DNA of 64,000 nucleotides from Aplectana chamaeleonis (taxonomy: Eukaryota; Nematoda; Chromadorea; Rhabditida; Cosmocercidae), in contig JAPDOI010000154.1 in assembly GCA_029168955.1 (NCBI GenBank), positions 519,001-583,000 of the forward strand. Reading direction: 5' to 3'. Under the pieces are notes generated by a model that ran no database searches, was not told the DNA's origin, and saw only the letters and a program-made list of their open reading frames with translations. Below, piece after piece: positions 23,182 to 36,400 of the stretch; the first letter of the stretch is position 1, and each line of letters begins with the position of its first letter. The position numbers and the translations under genes are program-made.

Positions 23182-24327
23182 CCCATTCGCGATCAGTCCT
23201 ATATACTTTTGGGTGACTGCACGTTCGAACAGCGTGCAACATTGCGTCACCGGAGACAGTGTCCCACCGGTGGGACACGTTTGCTCGGATAGCACGCCAC
23301 TGGAAATCGACTTTCGCTCCTCATGCTCAATGCGTATCCTCTGTTCCCGAGTGTGATTTATTTCCGTTCTTCGCGTGCGTGGGCGCGCGTGTGCTGCGTC
23401 TCCCTCTTCCCACACTTTCTCGCTGTCTCTGCGCTCGCTCCGCACAAGCGCGCGAGGGAACAGAGTAGATCTGACTCGGAATCAGAGGACAGCTACCAGT
23501 GAGGTGAGCTTTGTACCAAAGTTTCTGCTCACAAAACTTTTTCTTCCACGAGAAACAACTGCTTGAAATCACAGCAGGTTCAAGTACGTAAGAAGGTTTT
23601 TTTGCCACAGCTACTCCTATGATATTCACTTATATGGGTTACTTTACATGTGATTCGCGGATCGCATATCTGTTTTCAGATTTATAGTGTTTGGATTTTG
23701 TTATGATTATGATGGACGTGAAGGTTAAGACTAAAAAAACCGAAATTCTGGGCTTAATAGGGATTGTGATAGTAGTGGCACCTTCACCGCCGAACACCGC
23801 CGAAAAGATCAAGATTTCAGCAATTATTACCTTTTCATTAGGTTTTAAAATGGCAAAAGAAAAAAAAGGAACCGAAAGTGCGCTGGCAGAATTGTGTTCG
23901 CAGCCGTTTTTTTCTATTTGAGTCCGTGCTATTTTCACAATAGCTCGATTACCGTGCTATAGTGAAGCTACGGACGGACGATATCTGTAGTCTAGGATAG
24001 GCTAAAACATTCTCTCTGAGAAGGTTTGGAAAATAGTTCCTGTGGCGTAAAAATCTATTTTTGAAAACCTTTTTACCCATGTGGGGCACGCGATACGAAG
24101 TGGTAGTCAACTCAGGCACTCGTACTTATGTTCCGCCGGACCGCAGCTGTTTCGGCTTGTCTCGGGGCAAACGCCAGGTGTTTCGGGTTGAACAGAGGGT
24201 ATTTCGGAGAGAACCAAGAGTGAAGAATTTTACCGAAGAGAGATTTCTCGAGGTGAACGGCTGGCTTTTCGGGGCAACGATATCGGCCTTTATGCCGCCC
24301 ATGGCGGGACATGTGGTCGTGAATGGG
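23182..24327. mobile_element. piggyBac-like TTAA element, copy 1 (1,146 bp)
   Basis: The ends CCCATTCGCGATCA and (reading inward from the right) CCCATTCACGACCA are flanked by TTAA at 23,178-23,181 and 24,328-24,331. A TTAA target plus a CCC-starting inverted repeat fits the piggyBac superfamily. The palindrome GTGTCCCACCGGTGGGACAC lies near the left end (23,261-23,280), with a decayed counterpart near the right end (24,295-24,315). A second set of the same ends bounds 50,075-56,141. There is no transposase. Confidence 0.75.
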
Positions 24328-24649
24328 TTAAATCAATTCAAAAATTGATTTTGAAAAAATCATTCGCTCAGCGAGCATTACTCTCGTGAACTGAAATTTG
24401 CCGAATATGTGAACAACTGAATTATTTTGATTTGCCGGAATAAGCTCAATATTTAAAAACCAACTTTTTTGGCTTGCCGGAGCAATTGAGTACTTAAAAA
24501 GCGAATAATTTACATTCTCGATTGGATGGAATAATCAAGAATTTAATATCTTTATTTATTTCATGAGTTAATCGAATACTGGAATGAACTAGCAGTTTGC
24601 ATTATCTCAACTGCCCCCCCGAGCCTATTTTTATTTGTTTGTTCAGGCC

Positions 24650-24840
24650 GCGTGTGGGGCAGTGGCAAGAGTCGCCGCTGTCACGCGTACGGTCGAGTGA
24701 TCGATCCTAACCCAAGGTCGACCAGGCCTTCTAACCCTCGATAAATTCATATCATACTTGTATGGGAGGATCACAACACTTACTTCGACATCGGCCGGCC
24801 CCCTCAACTCATTGTGTAGACCCGATACACACTCGAAAGC
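24650..24840 (+). mobile_element. tRNA-derived SINE
   Basis: The head GTGTGGGGCAGTGGCAAGAG (A-box like), the block CGCCGCTGTCACGCGTACGG and the B-box-like GGTCGAGTGATCGATCC are followed by CTCGATAAATTCATATCATA, TTGTATGGGAGGATCA and ATCGGCCGGCCCC. The order and wording match the abundant hookworm SINE as I remember it (recollection, not a search). It is the main reason I place the window in the strongylid/hookworm group. Confidence 0.6.
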
Positions 24841-25079
24841 ATAGCTTCGTTGGGGTGGAGACAGCGGTTCGAAAGGTGGAGGTTGTTGGATGGGTTGACG
24901 GACAAAAAGGTGAAGGTTGTTTTCTCACCCGATTTCAAGAATGAACATGATTTTTACCACCTCAAGTTTTCAATCTTCTCGTCTTTTTTGTGCCACAAAT
25001 TTCATGAGGTAACCTGACCTCTACCAAGAAATTACAGGCTTCCCCCCGGTAACATTTTTTTACTTCGCGGAAGGATAAT

Positions 25080-27240
25080 AAGCTGAAGTATTTTTAGGAA
25101 TTTCCGTAAAATTCTTCGACGACAAGTTTTTTGAAAATCTACCGCGCTCAAGAACTCCTAGCCAAGTTCGGCTTCCAAAGTGCCAGTTTCCCCATATAAC
25201 TTTTTTCCCCTCGAAGGCGACCTTTGGTGAAGGTTGTTTTTGAAATCCTCATGAAATTCTTTTTCGTCCTTCTTGAATAACTCGCTTCAGACTCAACTTT
25301 GAGCGGAAGTATGGTGATCTTCATGAACCTGTCAGTATCGTAGAATCTTTCGAGCATAGCTTCGTTGGGTGGAGCCAGGTACACCACCATCCATCACCTA
25401 TCGGCAGGTGAAGAGGAGAAGCTTCACCACTGGGAAAATCGGGGACGACTGGGGAAACGCCCCGAAAAAATATGGGAGTGACCTGACATTCATGCAAGTC
25501 ATTTCCAAAATTGGGACCTTTGTAAATGTGGATTCGGAATCCCCATAAAATTCTTCATCGAATAGCGTTTGCAGGTTCAAAAAGTGCGGCCCCACTCTTC
25601 CAGCCGATCTCGGTTTATAAAGGGCATTTTTTGGGCCTGAAGTTATCGGTTTCCCGTTCATAACTTTTCTGCGCTAAGGGATGGAACCATGGTGAAGGTT
25701 GTTTTTGAAATCCCCATGAAATTCTACGTCGACTTGTACTTCCAGGTTGGAAAAATATTATTTCGATCCTCTAGCTTAATTCATTATACGAAACACTTGT
25801 TTTTTTCGCGTAGAACTCTTTAACCGTTGGAGATAGGGTTTTATTGAAAGCTGTTCTCGAAATCTGCGTAAAATTCTGCGTCGAATGATATAATGGGCCC
25901 CTAACTTTGCTTGCTCCATAAGTCAGCCAGTTCGGTGGAGCCCAGTCCCGTTGTTGGCTCCAGCAGAACCCTGCGTCTCCTATTTACACCATAGAGGCGA
26001 TAGCACCCTATGGAGATTACTATGGAGCTCGGCTCCACCGATCTGGCTGGCTCATGGAGCAAGCAAAGTTTGGAACTCGATGTATCATTCGACGCAGAAT
26101 TTTACGTAGATTTTAAAAACACCTTTTTAACGGTTAGACAGTTATAGGCCAAAAACTGGCGTTTAGTAAAATGAGTAATGCTGAAGGATCGAGAAAATAT
26201 TTTTTGAAAGTGGAAACACTAGTCGACGCAGAATTCTATGGGAAATCCGCAAACAACATTTAATAAAGGCTTATCTCTCAGCGTAGAAAAGTTATGAACG
26301 AAAAACCGATAACTTCAGGCACAAAAAATGCACTTTATAAACCGAAATCGGCTGTAAGAGTTAGAACGTAGTTGTCGAACCTGAAAAAACTATTCGATGC
26401 AGATTTTCATGTGGATTTCAAAAACAGCCTTCAACAAGGGTCTATTTCTGAGCCTAAAAAAGTAATGGTGACACTCATCCAATCTTGAAAATGAATTGCA
26501 TTGATGTCAGGTCACTCTCACATTTTTTCGGGGCGTTTCCCCAGTCGTCACCGGTTTTCCCAATGTTGAAGGTTTTCCCAAATCTCCAACGGTTAAAGAG
26601 TTCTACGCGAAAAAACAAGTGTTTCGTATAATGAATTAAGCTAGAGGATCGAAATAATATTTTTCCAACCTGGAAGTACAAGTCGACGTAGAATTTCATG
26701 GGGATTTCAAAAACAACCTTCACCATGGTTCCATCCCTTAGCGCAGAAAAGTTATGAACGGAAAACCGATAACTTCAGGCCCAAAAAATGCCCTTTATAA
26801 ACCGAGATCGGCTGGAAGAGTGGGGCCGCACTTTTTGAATCTGCAAACGCTATTCGATGAAGAATTTTATAGGGATTCCAAATCCACATTTACAAAGGTC
26901 CCAATTTTGGAAATGACTTGCATGAATGTCAGGTCACTCCCATATTTTTTTCGGGGCGTTTCCCCAGTCGTCCCCGATTTTCCCAGTGGTGAAGCTTCTC
27001 CTCTTCACCTGCCCAGAGGTGAAGGTTAGTGGAGTACCTGGCTCTACCCAACGAAGCTATGCTCGAAAGATTCTACGATACTGACAGGTTCACGAAGATC
27101 ACCATACTTCCGCTCAAAGTTGAGTCTGAAGCGAGTTATCCGAAAAGGACGAAAAAGACGCGGAAAAATTTTTCTTGCGCTCTTTCTGGCCAAACCCCAG
27201 AATGTATATTAGCCGCTTTACCACTGAAAACAGTCGGCAG
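25080..27240. repeat. ~2.1-kb palindrome built of TTCTGCGTCGA units
   Basis: The outer arms 25,250-25,395 and 27,030-27,170 are reverse complements (TCGTTGGGTGGAGCCAGGTAC against GTACCTGGCTCTACCCAACG). The next blocks 25,398-25,730 and 26,690-27,015 match likewise. The centre (25,903-26,085) is the GGGTTCCTAAC-type palindromic MITE. Paired frames such as MNGKPITSGPKNALYKPRSA, seen once on each strand, are mirror copies and not genes. The right arm ends about 220 bp upstream of gene A. Confidence 0.8.
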
Positions 27241-27458
27241 CACAAAGAACAGGCTCAGCGAGGGCTGTTAACATGTTAATCGACCCTAAAAAGGTTACGA
27301 CAACATTGGCCTATATTAGACCATTATCCCTCCCAACCGAGCGTGCAGTATTACTATAATTACGCGATTACACCATAGTTCCTAATGGATTGTTCGACCA
27401 CGCCAGGTAAGTAGAACGAGTAAGATTTTCACGTCATCTTTTGATGAGAGCATAGTGG

Positions 27459-30400
27459 ATGAGACTTCGTCTGCATTCTATTATTGTCGCTATTCCTATA
27501 ATTTCATTAGAATTCTTCCATGTTTCGCCATGTATTTCTACTCGATCACCGGAGGAAACTGCTACCACATTCACTACTATGGGTGAGCCATTTTCGAACT
27601 TTTCTAGCCTTAGTGAAAGATGTTCATCTCAAATAAGGTTTTGAATTATGCAGCGCGTGACTAAAGCATAGGAAACCGTCAGAATTCGAGGCTCTGAAAA
27701 AAAATCAACATTGCGGCCCAAATTCGAATTTAGAGTCTCAAATAACCCAACTAGACAGAAAAAAAAAGAAAGATTTATTCAAATATCGAATTCTAATTCT
27801 CATTGAAGAAAAATGCTATATTACACCGCGTCAATTGTATAGGAACATGTGGTAAAAAGCTAACTTACTTTGGGTGAAGGACGTTAAGCCTAAAAGCAAG
27901 AGCGCAGACTGGACAGATAGATGACGGAAAACTGGACTCAAACTCAGAATTACCGAAATTGTTGTACACATTCCAATACCGTTCATAACGTGTGTCCTAG
28001 AACGCGTCGGCGACGCGAAAGCGCGTCGGAAACGTCGTTTCGGTTCAGTGTGAATGATTTTGGAATCTGAAAACAACTTTCGATTCGTCTCGTCGCGCTG
28101 ATTCCGAGAATCTATTCATGCTTGAATAAAAATAAAGTTTTGACCAAGTTATGACCTACTTTCTCAGAAAGAATCCAAAATCTTCCAAAGTGGATATTTT
28201 TTAAATTTTGAAATGTCAATGCATTCGTATGATTATGCTGACTTCTCAAATGCATGCATGGTGGAGATTAGTGCAATTTTTTACCTCTTTTCGGCTTTTT
28301 TAAATTCAATGAATTCAAACTTTTTTCAAAGCGGCTAATTTGAAAACAGAATAGCACCGTTCGATTCGCAGCGTCATTCTGATTCAGAAAGTGTGTTGAA
28401 ATGCGGAATAAACTAAATATCAAGCCTTATTATCGTCTAATTACGAGTGAACTTTCTGATGACCTCGCTAATTACCTTTTAACTGGCGCTGCCTACAAAA
28501 AGTGCAGTATTGGTCAACCCTGCTGGATACAACCGTGACATTTCGCACCTTTACCTTTAGTCAATAATAACGTATGCATTTGGCACATTTTTGAATGCAT
28601 TTCAATACTTCTCGAAGGCTGTCTTTGTCTTCTGCTTCTCATGATGACTCCGTTGCCAGCGGACTTGGGTAAGGGGTCGAATAGAGTCCCGCCGCTGAAA
28701 GGAGCGGCGGAGGAAGGAGCGGCGCGGCGTGCCGCGCCGCACAAGATTTCTCGTCGCCGCCGATCTCCAAATGCTATGAACGGGCTGCGGCAAGCTGGAG
28801 CGGCTACGCGCTTTTGCGTACTACGTACACTCAGACATTCGCTGTTATGAACTCGATACCAAAAAGCAGGGTAGTTATCAACCGCCAACCAATAGGATAC
28901 CAAAATCGATTACCGCAAACAAAAGCGCTGCCAAGTTCGCAGTGTATTGGTTTGCTATAGGGTTGGTATTGGTGGAAACAGGAGGCTGTTATGAACCGTC
29001 AACGAATGCGACTGTCTGTTATGATCCGCCAACCAAAAACGTCTTTCCGAGTTGACGATCGGTCCGCTCGCTTTTTATGCTGTAAGCGTCTAGCGTCGTA
29101 GGCAAGAATAGTTTTCAATGATTTCTGCCTCGTTCTATTATTTATGCCCTGTTTCTCTGTTTTCTGCTTTTGGAAGCCTACTTTTTCAGCTTTCTCACTT
29201 CTTGCTGTGATTATTGATTGATTTCGTCTAACCTTTTCTTCTACAGGTACTTAAAGTGGGTTACTTTTAAAGTATGGAAAATCATGTTGTATCGATTCTT
29301 GAAAAGAATACGTAGTATATGTTTTGTTTTATAACCAAAGACCGATGTCATACTGTTTTGTAGGTATTTCTGTAGTTGATATACATATTATCTAGAAGAG
29401 TAGCATGTACATATATTATGAAGGTAGAATTCTTGTTTTATGTAGAACACTTACTCGGAGAACAATGAATGTTCTGTGAAGTAAGACCTTATGAGTGGTT
29501 CAGAACAGGGTACAATTATAGCGGTGAGCTTTTCAACGTTTTAGATATGTTCCCGGAACATATGCTATTGGTATCAAGTTGATAACAGAAAGTGTCTGCT
29601 GTTATAATCCGCCAACCAATGCGATATGTTCCGGCAGGTGCTCGGCGGAACATATAAAATTGGTATCGAGATCATAACAGCGAATGTCTGAGCAGGGCTA
29701 TGCAACTGACGCTTAAGTTTCGAATTAAACAATTGTAATATTCAAAGTGGCCATGTTGGAGCTGGATTTAATTTCACGGCGGCTTGGGTCACGTTCAGTG
29801 GTTCAGGTAAGAAAGCGATACATCAGAAACGATTGGCAAACAGAGCTATGTACTTTAAAACTTTAGGAATCCCTGAAAGCGGTGTCCGTGATCGACGTGC
29901 ACCCCCTCCATTTTCTTGCACTCATTTTTAGTCATATAATTGTAACATTTCACCTTATGTATTCACCAGACGTGGGACCCAATGTAAAAAAAAATCGAAT
30001 AATATTCGAACTATCGGAATATTCTATTCATTTGCGAACCTCAAATTCTTTTTTTAAAATTCGATTCTTTCCGGAATCGGGATATTTTTAGCTTCCTCAG
30101 GTATTCGGTTCATTCAGGATATTGATTGATTGCTTTATACAGTGACCGATTCGTTCGGAATTCTGCATTGATCGGTTTTTTGGATATCTTTTTTCGGTGT
30201 TACAAATTTTTTGGTTTTCAATTTCTTCGAATACTCGCTTAATTTGAGAAGCTGAAATATTCAACTTTCCGAATATTTGAGCAACTTTTTTGTAACGGCA
30301 TTCGAATACTTTTTGATACTGAAAAATGGGGAATATTCGTTAACTAATCAGAAATAATTCGCAAATTTTTTTTTAATTGGAACCAATTTTTCGAATATTC

Positions 30401-33400
30401 GAATCGAATAGAGGACAAGTTGTCAAAAATTTCCATGCATCAGAAAGAATTCGAGTCTCTATTCGATAGTTCAAATTTATTAATTTATTCAGCTCCAAAC
30501 ATTCGACAAAATTCATTCATTCGAAAAGGTTTAAAATTTCTCGTTCATTCATTTGGTGATTTTACATTAAAAAAGGTTTATTCAAAAATCTCATCAACCA
30601 GAGTTTTTGACAAGAGTGGTTATCCGAATTATTGATTCATTCAAAATCTAGTGTCTCATGTCCATGTCTTTTACTCACTGTTACTTATCGAGGCAACTGT
30701 ACCTTTTCGGAAGTTAGTAATTCATAGAGGATCTGCTTTCAGCTGAGAATTAGTTTCTCAAATGGAAATTTAGAAGGGTGTTGTTCAAAAGATACGTGGG
30801 AAATTTCGGATTCAAAGTTTAGTAAAAAAAATAGCACTTGAATTGGTGTCAAAATCTTCAAACCTCTTCAAAAATCAAGTTTCACCTTCACAAAATCCTA
30901 TGACTAGAAGTGACCTTGATGTAAGTACACAGGTAAACAGAAATTTACCTCAAACATAAATATTTGGCCATTCAATCATGGAAAGCGGGCTCGACCGTGT
31001 GCTGTCGCCGCGCCTCTTCGCCGCACCGCTCGGGGTTGCAAAGCGGCGCCGTCTGGTCATGCGGCAGCCGCCGGCGTCGGCCTCTGCCAGATTTGGCCCT
31101 AACCTAGTCTAAGGCGTCGTTTATACTTCCGCCGCCGAGCGGCGCGGTGAAGTGCAATCCTGCAACATCGATCGTGCCGCGCCGCATGATCAATATTACA
31201 GAAGTGCACTATGCCGCGCCGCTCGGCGGCGGGAGAATGAACGACCCCTAATCGACCCGCCGCGCCGCCTCGCGGCGCCGCGTGATCGATACGGCTGCAC
31301 ACCATGCTGCCGCGCCGTTGCGCGGCGAGACTCTATTCGGCCCCTTAGTGTACAAAAAGTAGCATCAATCGACTAAAGACATCGAAATGAACACATTGAT
31401 CTATTTTTCATTGTATTAGGGAAATTTTAGTCATTTTTCAGTTGCTGAAGTACCTAAGGCGAGCCATACACGGGTGAGTCCCATTCGTTCAAAAAACCAT
31501 GTTTCTCATGCTGCAGTTATAGTTCTGTGTATCAATCAATAATCCATGTTTAAAACTGCCTAAATGCCTCAGAGATTTACAGGAGATTTTCAAAAATGAA
31601 CGCTTTCATATCTTTTTTTTTGTAAACAGAAAAGTGGTAGAAAACGAAAGGCGATTCCATGGTGTACAAAAAATGCCTCGTATTGAGCTAAAGCGTTTTT
31701 ATATGTTGTTTAGAGTGCTGAATACGGATATGAGGTCCAATAGTCAATATTTTGGAATTCCGTCTGATTTGATCCGAAGCTTCAGAATGATGGAAACCTT
31801 GCAGCCAAAACGCGACTTTTGACGATTTCGAGGATGCTACGGTGAAATCATCTCAAAACTTCTAAATATTGGATATTAGGACGGCCTACCACAAATCTGT
31901 GGTCGGTTAATCGACTTTCCTTGGATTACGGCATGCAACGGCAGGTATACGGTAGCTTGGTCGAAATCTCAGATTTGACTCAAAATTTCTTTGTGGGTGT
32001 TATTTGGGGCGCCGAACAGGAATTTGAGGTTCATTTTTCGAATTTCGAAATATTAAGGTAGGTTAGGCCAGTCAAGAGGCATTATGATCACCTTAACTTA
32101 CAGTAACCTTCAGTCTAGCAACAAACAGACTCCAGATTCGTGTTCAGCGCCCTAAAACCCCAGTTAAAATTGAGAGCTAAATTCGAATTTTTTTACGAAA
32201 ACCCCAGAATTCATTCAGCCTTTTGTGAGACAATGAAAATACAATTTTTTGGAATTCCCGTAGTCATCAAAGAATTTAAAGCACGGCTCATCTATGTACT
32301 GTCACAAACTTACAACAACCAAAACATGGCACATATTTCAAGTCGTCGGCATGGGGGAAAGACAGTCCCTTATTAAAGTTGAACCACTGAATTCATGTTA
32401 GAACGACATGTCGTACAAAGGTATGAAATTGTATGCTGATGGCGACTAGACCACTCTGCCGCCGAGAAGCTGCATTGAATTCTGGCCCTAGCTTGCTAAA
32501 TTATGCACCCCTGATGTCTTTGCAGGCCAAATACTGACAGGATTCTCAAAAGGGTCTATAGTAAGGCGGACTTTGACTGGCATGGCTCTCTGGGTACTGT
32601 GGATATTGTGGAGGCTAAGTATGAACACTTCCTCTCCAATCTGCACCACACCACTGATTTGTCCGTGCCTATCTGTTTGGTCTCTTCTAAGAAAGGGTGT
32701 CTTCCAAGGCACTTGGAAAATCTTTCTCTCTGGACAACTCGAGCTTGTAACGTATGTAGCTAGTGGTAGCAATTTGGTTGGGGATTGGTGCGAATACGAA
32801 AGAATCGCGGCAATCTTCGACAAACGTTTGAAGAAGTAAAATAGCGCTGTGGAAAAAAGGTAATAGCATCCAAAAATAAAAACTCGTTCTACAGGTTTCT
32901 TAACCCTAAACTAAAAAGGAGGTCTGATGTTGGTTGTCTTTAGAGAGAAGATGTTTCCAGTGTAGGGGATGATGCCCGAAAGGCTCATTTTGTAGCTAAC
33001 GTATTCATGAGAGCTTCCATGGAGGACACGGATTTGGATAACCGAGCTGGTCTTCCGCTGTTCCCTGTTATGCCGGACTCTGCTTGGTTTTATCCGGATG
33101 AGTTGCTAGAGCTATGCACTAACAAAATGGCCAAACTCTTTTATGGGCACGCCGGATCATATTCCCTTGCATTCCATTAAAAAGATAGTTGCAGTCATAG
33201 TTATCCCGCTTGCATACATTTTTAATCTGAGCTTTATCTCAGAAACTCAACGGGTCCGACCGCAGATTTCTGTCGAGTCGAACCCCTTTCCGTTTTCGCC
33301 CCTCACTTCTTCCAACTGAGACGACGTGGGTGAGGAGTAAAATTTATTCTCCCCCCATGTCGTCTCATTTGGGACTACGTGGAGGAACAATGCTAAAGAG

Positions 33401-36400
33401 TCCGACCCGACAGGAATCTGGGGATGGACCCCGTTTGAGCTGGGGTCGGACCCGGCAAAAGTCTAAGATGAAAGGTGATGTTCCGAGTAGATGGCGTACT
33501 TCATTTGTAACTCCCATCTCTAAGAAGAAACCATTTTCTGATCTGAATGATTCTGAGTCATCAATATCTTTTCTATTTTCGCCAGGCTTTTCAGAACAGT
33601 ATTAAAGAAAGGGATTGTGGCTCATTTGGAAGAGCATTTCATCATCTCGGAGTACCAGCACGGATTCCAAAAATAAACAGATTAAGCATTTCGGAGATGC
33701 TGCAGTCGCTAGGCCGCTGGACTCGAGCGCTCGACAATGATATTGGTGTGGATGTTATATATCTTAATTTCTCCATAGCATTTGACAGAGTTTCCCACCG
33801 TAAATTGGTTAGAAAACCAGATATATGTAGTGGGCATTCACACCCGGATAGTGGCCTGGATTCGTGCCTTTATCACTGGTAGAACCTTTAGTGTTCGGCT
33901 TAACGCTGCTTTCTCCTTCCCTGCTTCAGTCTTGAGCGGTGTACCTCAGGGTGGAGTGCATTCGCCGGTTCTTTTTAAATTTCATACCTATGAATTCTCT
34001 GGGATTATTTCTTCCTATAATGTTGGCTGTTCGGCATTTGCTGATGATTTTAATTTGTACAAGCCCATTTTGACCGCGGAGGATTCGGGGTGCTTGCAGA
34101 AGGCTCTTAATGATGTTGTCAAATGGTCCCACGAATGGAAATTACCGCTGTCTCGTGAGAAGACTCAAGTTCAAAGGCCTCTCTAGTGTTGGCGGTAAGC
34201 AGTTGAGCGAGGTCAATGAGATTATGGATCTTGGGTTCTTCATAAAGGGCGATCTTAGTTTCGACAAAAACTGCCACTAGGTTGATTCCAAGACGAGCGG
34301 AATGATGCATAGTGTATTTAGAGCACTCTCTACTACCGATCCGACCGTACTTGATGAAGAATGTAAAACGTAAACAAGGCCTCTGTTGGAATAGGGTGCT
34401 GTAATATTCAATCCTTACAAAAGGGCATCTATCAAAGCACTGGAAAAGGTCCAGAATGCTTTTACGCGTAGGCTCTTTTTCAGAACCGGCTGAATTCATG
34501 CGGATCGGAACGTGACCCATGTGGCCAGAAATGCTAGGTTAGGCCTAACCACTTTAAAGCTTAGGAGGCGAAGGTTTGCTATGGTTATGATGTACAAGAC
34601 CGTTCATGGGTGTGCTGTATACTTGTTATCCGATGATAACTTTTTGCATAATGGGTCGATTCGGATAATGCCGATTTTAAATTTTCCGAATATTTGTTCG
34701 ATTCAGATAATGCCATTTTCCAATGATTCGGATACGAATATTCGGTCGGATAATTTCGGATAACGTCGGATATTTTCGGAACAAAGTTGAGGAGAAACGG
34801 TTAAACTAAACCAGGTACTCAAGGCGAGCCTTTGAAAACATCCACAATTGAGCAAACAGTGGTACCTCATTGAATTTGCAGCATGTTCACATGCAAACTT
34901 TCAGTCTTCTTATATGCATATTAATAAAAATATGAAAACAAATCTTCAATTACTATATCATCGTTGGGAGACACAGTATTATCCATAAACAGGTTTTTTT
35001 TCAGAACAATTAACAAGAAAAGGTACGCAAAGCAACTATACAAAAAACTTCTACACGGAATAACCAGCCATTTGGTCATCTCACTTGACCACGCCCATTT
35101 TTCGGCGCCGCAGCGACTCTTCCGATGTCGGGTGGAGGAGGAAAATCCTAGGTTAATGTACTAAATAGAAAGCGGTACGGAAAATGGTCGTGGCCTAGTG
35201 CAATTTTATCCAATTTTTTCCAAAAATTTTCCGATTTTATCCGAAAAGTATCCGATTTTATCCAAAATTTTACCCAAATTTTATCCGATTTTATCCGAAT
35301 TTTCGACTCTTCGGATAATGCTTCGATTCAGAAAATGCCGATTTTGAATTTTCCGGATATTGGTTCGATTCAGATAATGCGTTTCTCGAATTTTCGGATA
35401 TCGGATTATCCGAATCTCGGATATCCGGTCGGATATCCGAAAAGTAGTGATTCGGATACTAAGTATAGTGTGCTGGTATCAAGGCTAGCCGGCTGTTCAA
35501 TCTGAGGCCGCCAACCGCTACGGGACGCCGGTGGATTTGGCGCTTGTTGGGGCTAGGCGTAATGTCAGACAGCACTTTTTTTTGCCAATAGAGCAGGATC
35601 CCATTTCAACAAACTCCTGCGGTTATGCTTAGTAATTGGGACACTCACTACTTTTAAAAAGACGCTTGAGAGCTATCTGTTGTCCCAAGAGCGATCTTTA
35701 TAGGGTCTTATGCCTCGATTGGTTGTACGTTTTGCACTTGTTACTTATTTGTCAGATTCATGTCCCTTGAAATTCCTCGTGAAAGGTGGTGGTTTTTTTA
35801 TTGTTTGTGTTGTTATTGTTCACACGGTTTCCCGTGTGATAAATGAAATGAATTGAAAATCGAATGAAAAAAAAGAAATGAAGAGTACCTGACCTCTAAT
35901 TGCCACCCTGTTAGTTTAAAGATACAAAGCAGTTAGTGACGAACCCGAAATAAAAAAAAACCATTACTTCCAATGACTGACAAAAAGCTCACCTCTAAGA
36001 GATTCTTATCAAGGAATTTGGCAGGTCAGGAAGACTTTGACGACCGTCTTGGATAATTGTAGCTGCAGACGTTGACATGAACAAGAATATGCTGCTGAAC
36101 CGGGCCGCATCGATTCCAGATCACATCGTCCAAGCGACCTCGCATTGGGGAAAACTCAGAAAATGAACATCTCCTGAAATTCATGAATAAGTGCTATGGT
36201 TATTTTGAATCAAACTAACTTCTTACCAAATGTTCCTGCACATACTTTAATGGGGTGAATTATGGCATTTTTTCTCTAAAAAATCGTTAAAGTTTTATCT
36301 TTGAATGAATTTTTTTAGTTTTCAGCCTAGTAGGGCTACTTGAGATGCGGAATCCGAATTCGGCGTCCGATTTGAACCGCAACGTTTCAATTGTTGCGAA

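Larger units (their letters stand above)
32480..35875 (+). pseudogene. Broken jockey/CR1-type LINE
   Basis: Polymerase fragments appear in order across all three frames: GDDARKAHFVANVF (about 32,970), WFYPDELLELCTNKMAKLF, VPSRWRTSFVTPISKKKPFS (33,480-33,540), then DVIYLNFSIAFDRVSHRKL, LSGVPQGGVHSPVLFKF and FADDFNLYKPI, the catalytic (F/Y)ADD block. A thumb-like region (LEKVQNAFTRRLFFR) follows, then a tail (LTTFKKTLESYLLS) near 35,645-35,690. Several frameshifts and two insertions (33,252-33,453 and 34,618-35,467) disable it. It lies in intron 1 of gene A, in the sense orientation. Confidence 0.85.

Noticed and set aside
25148..27271. Paired similar proteins on opposite strands (for example at 25,398-25,661 and 26,754-27,029)
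   Set aside because: They are the two arms of a palindrome read on opposite strands, not a gene family.
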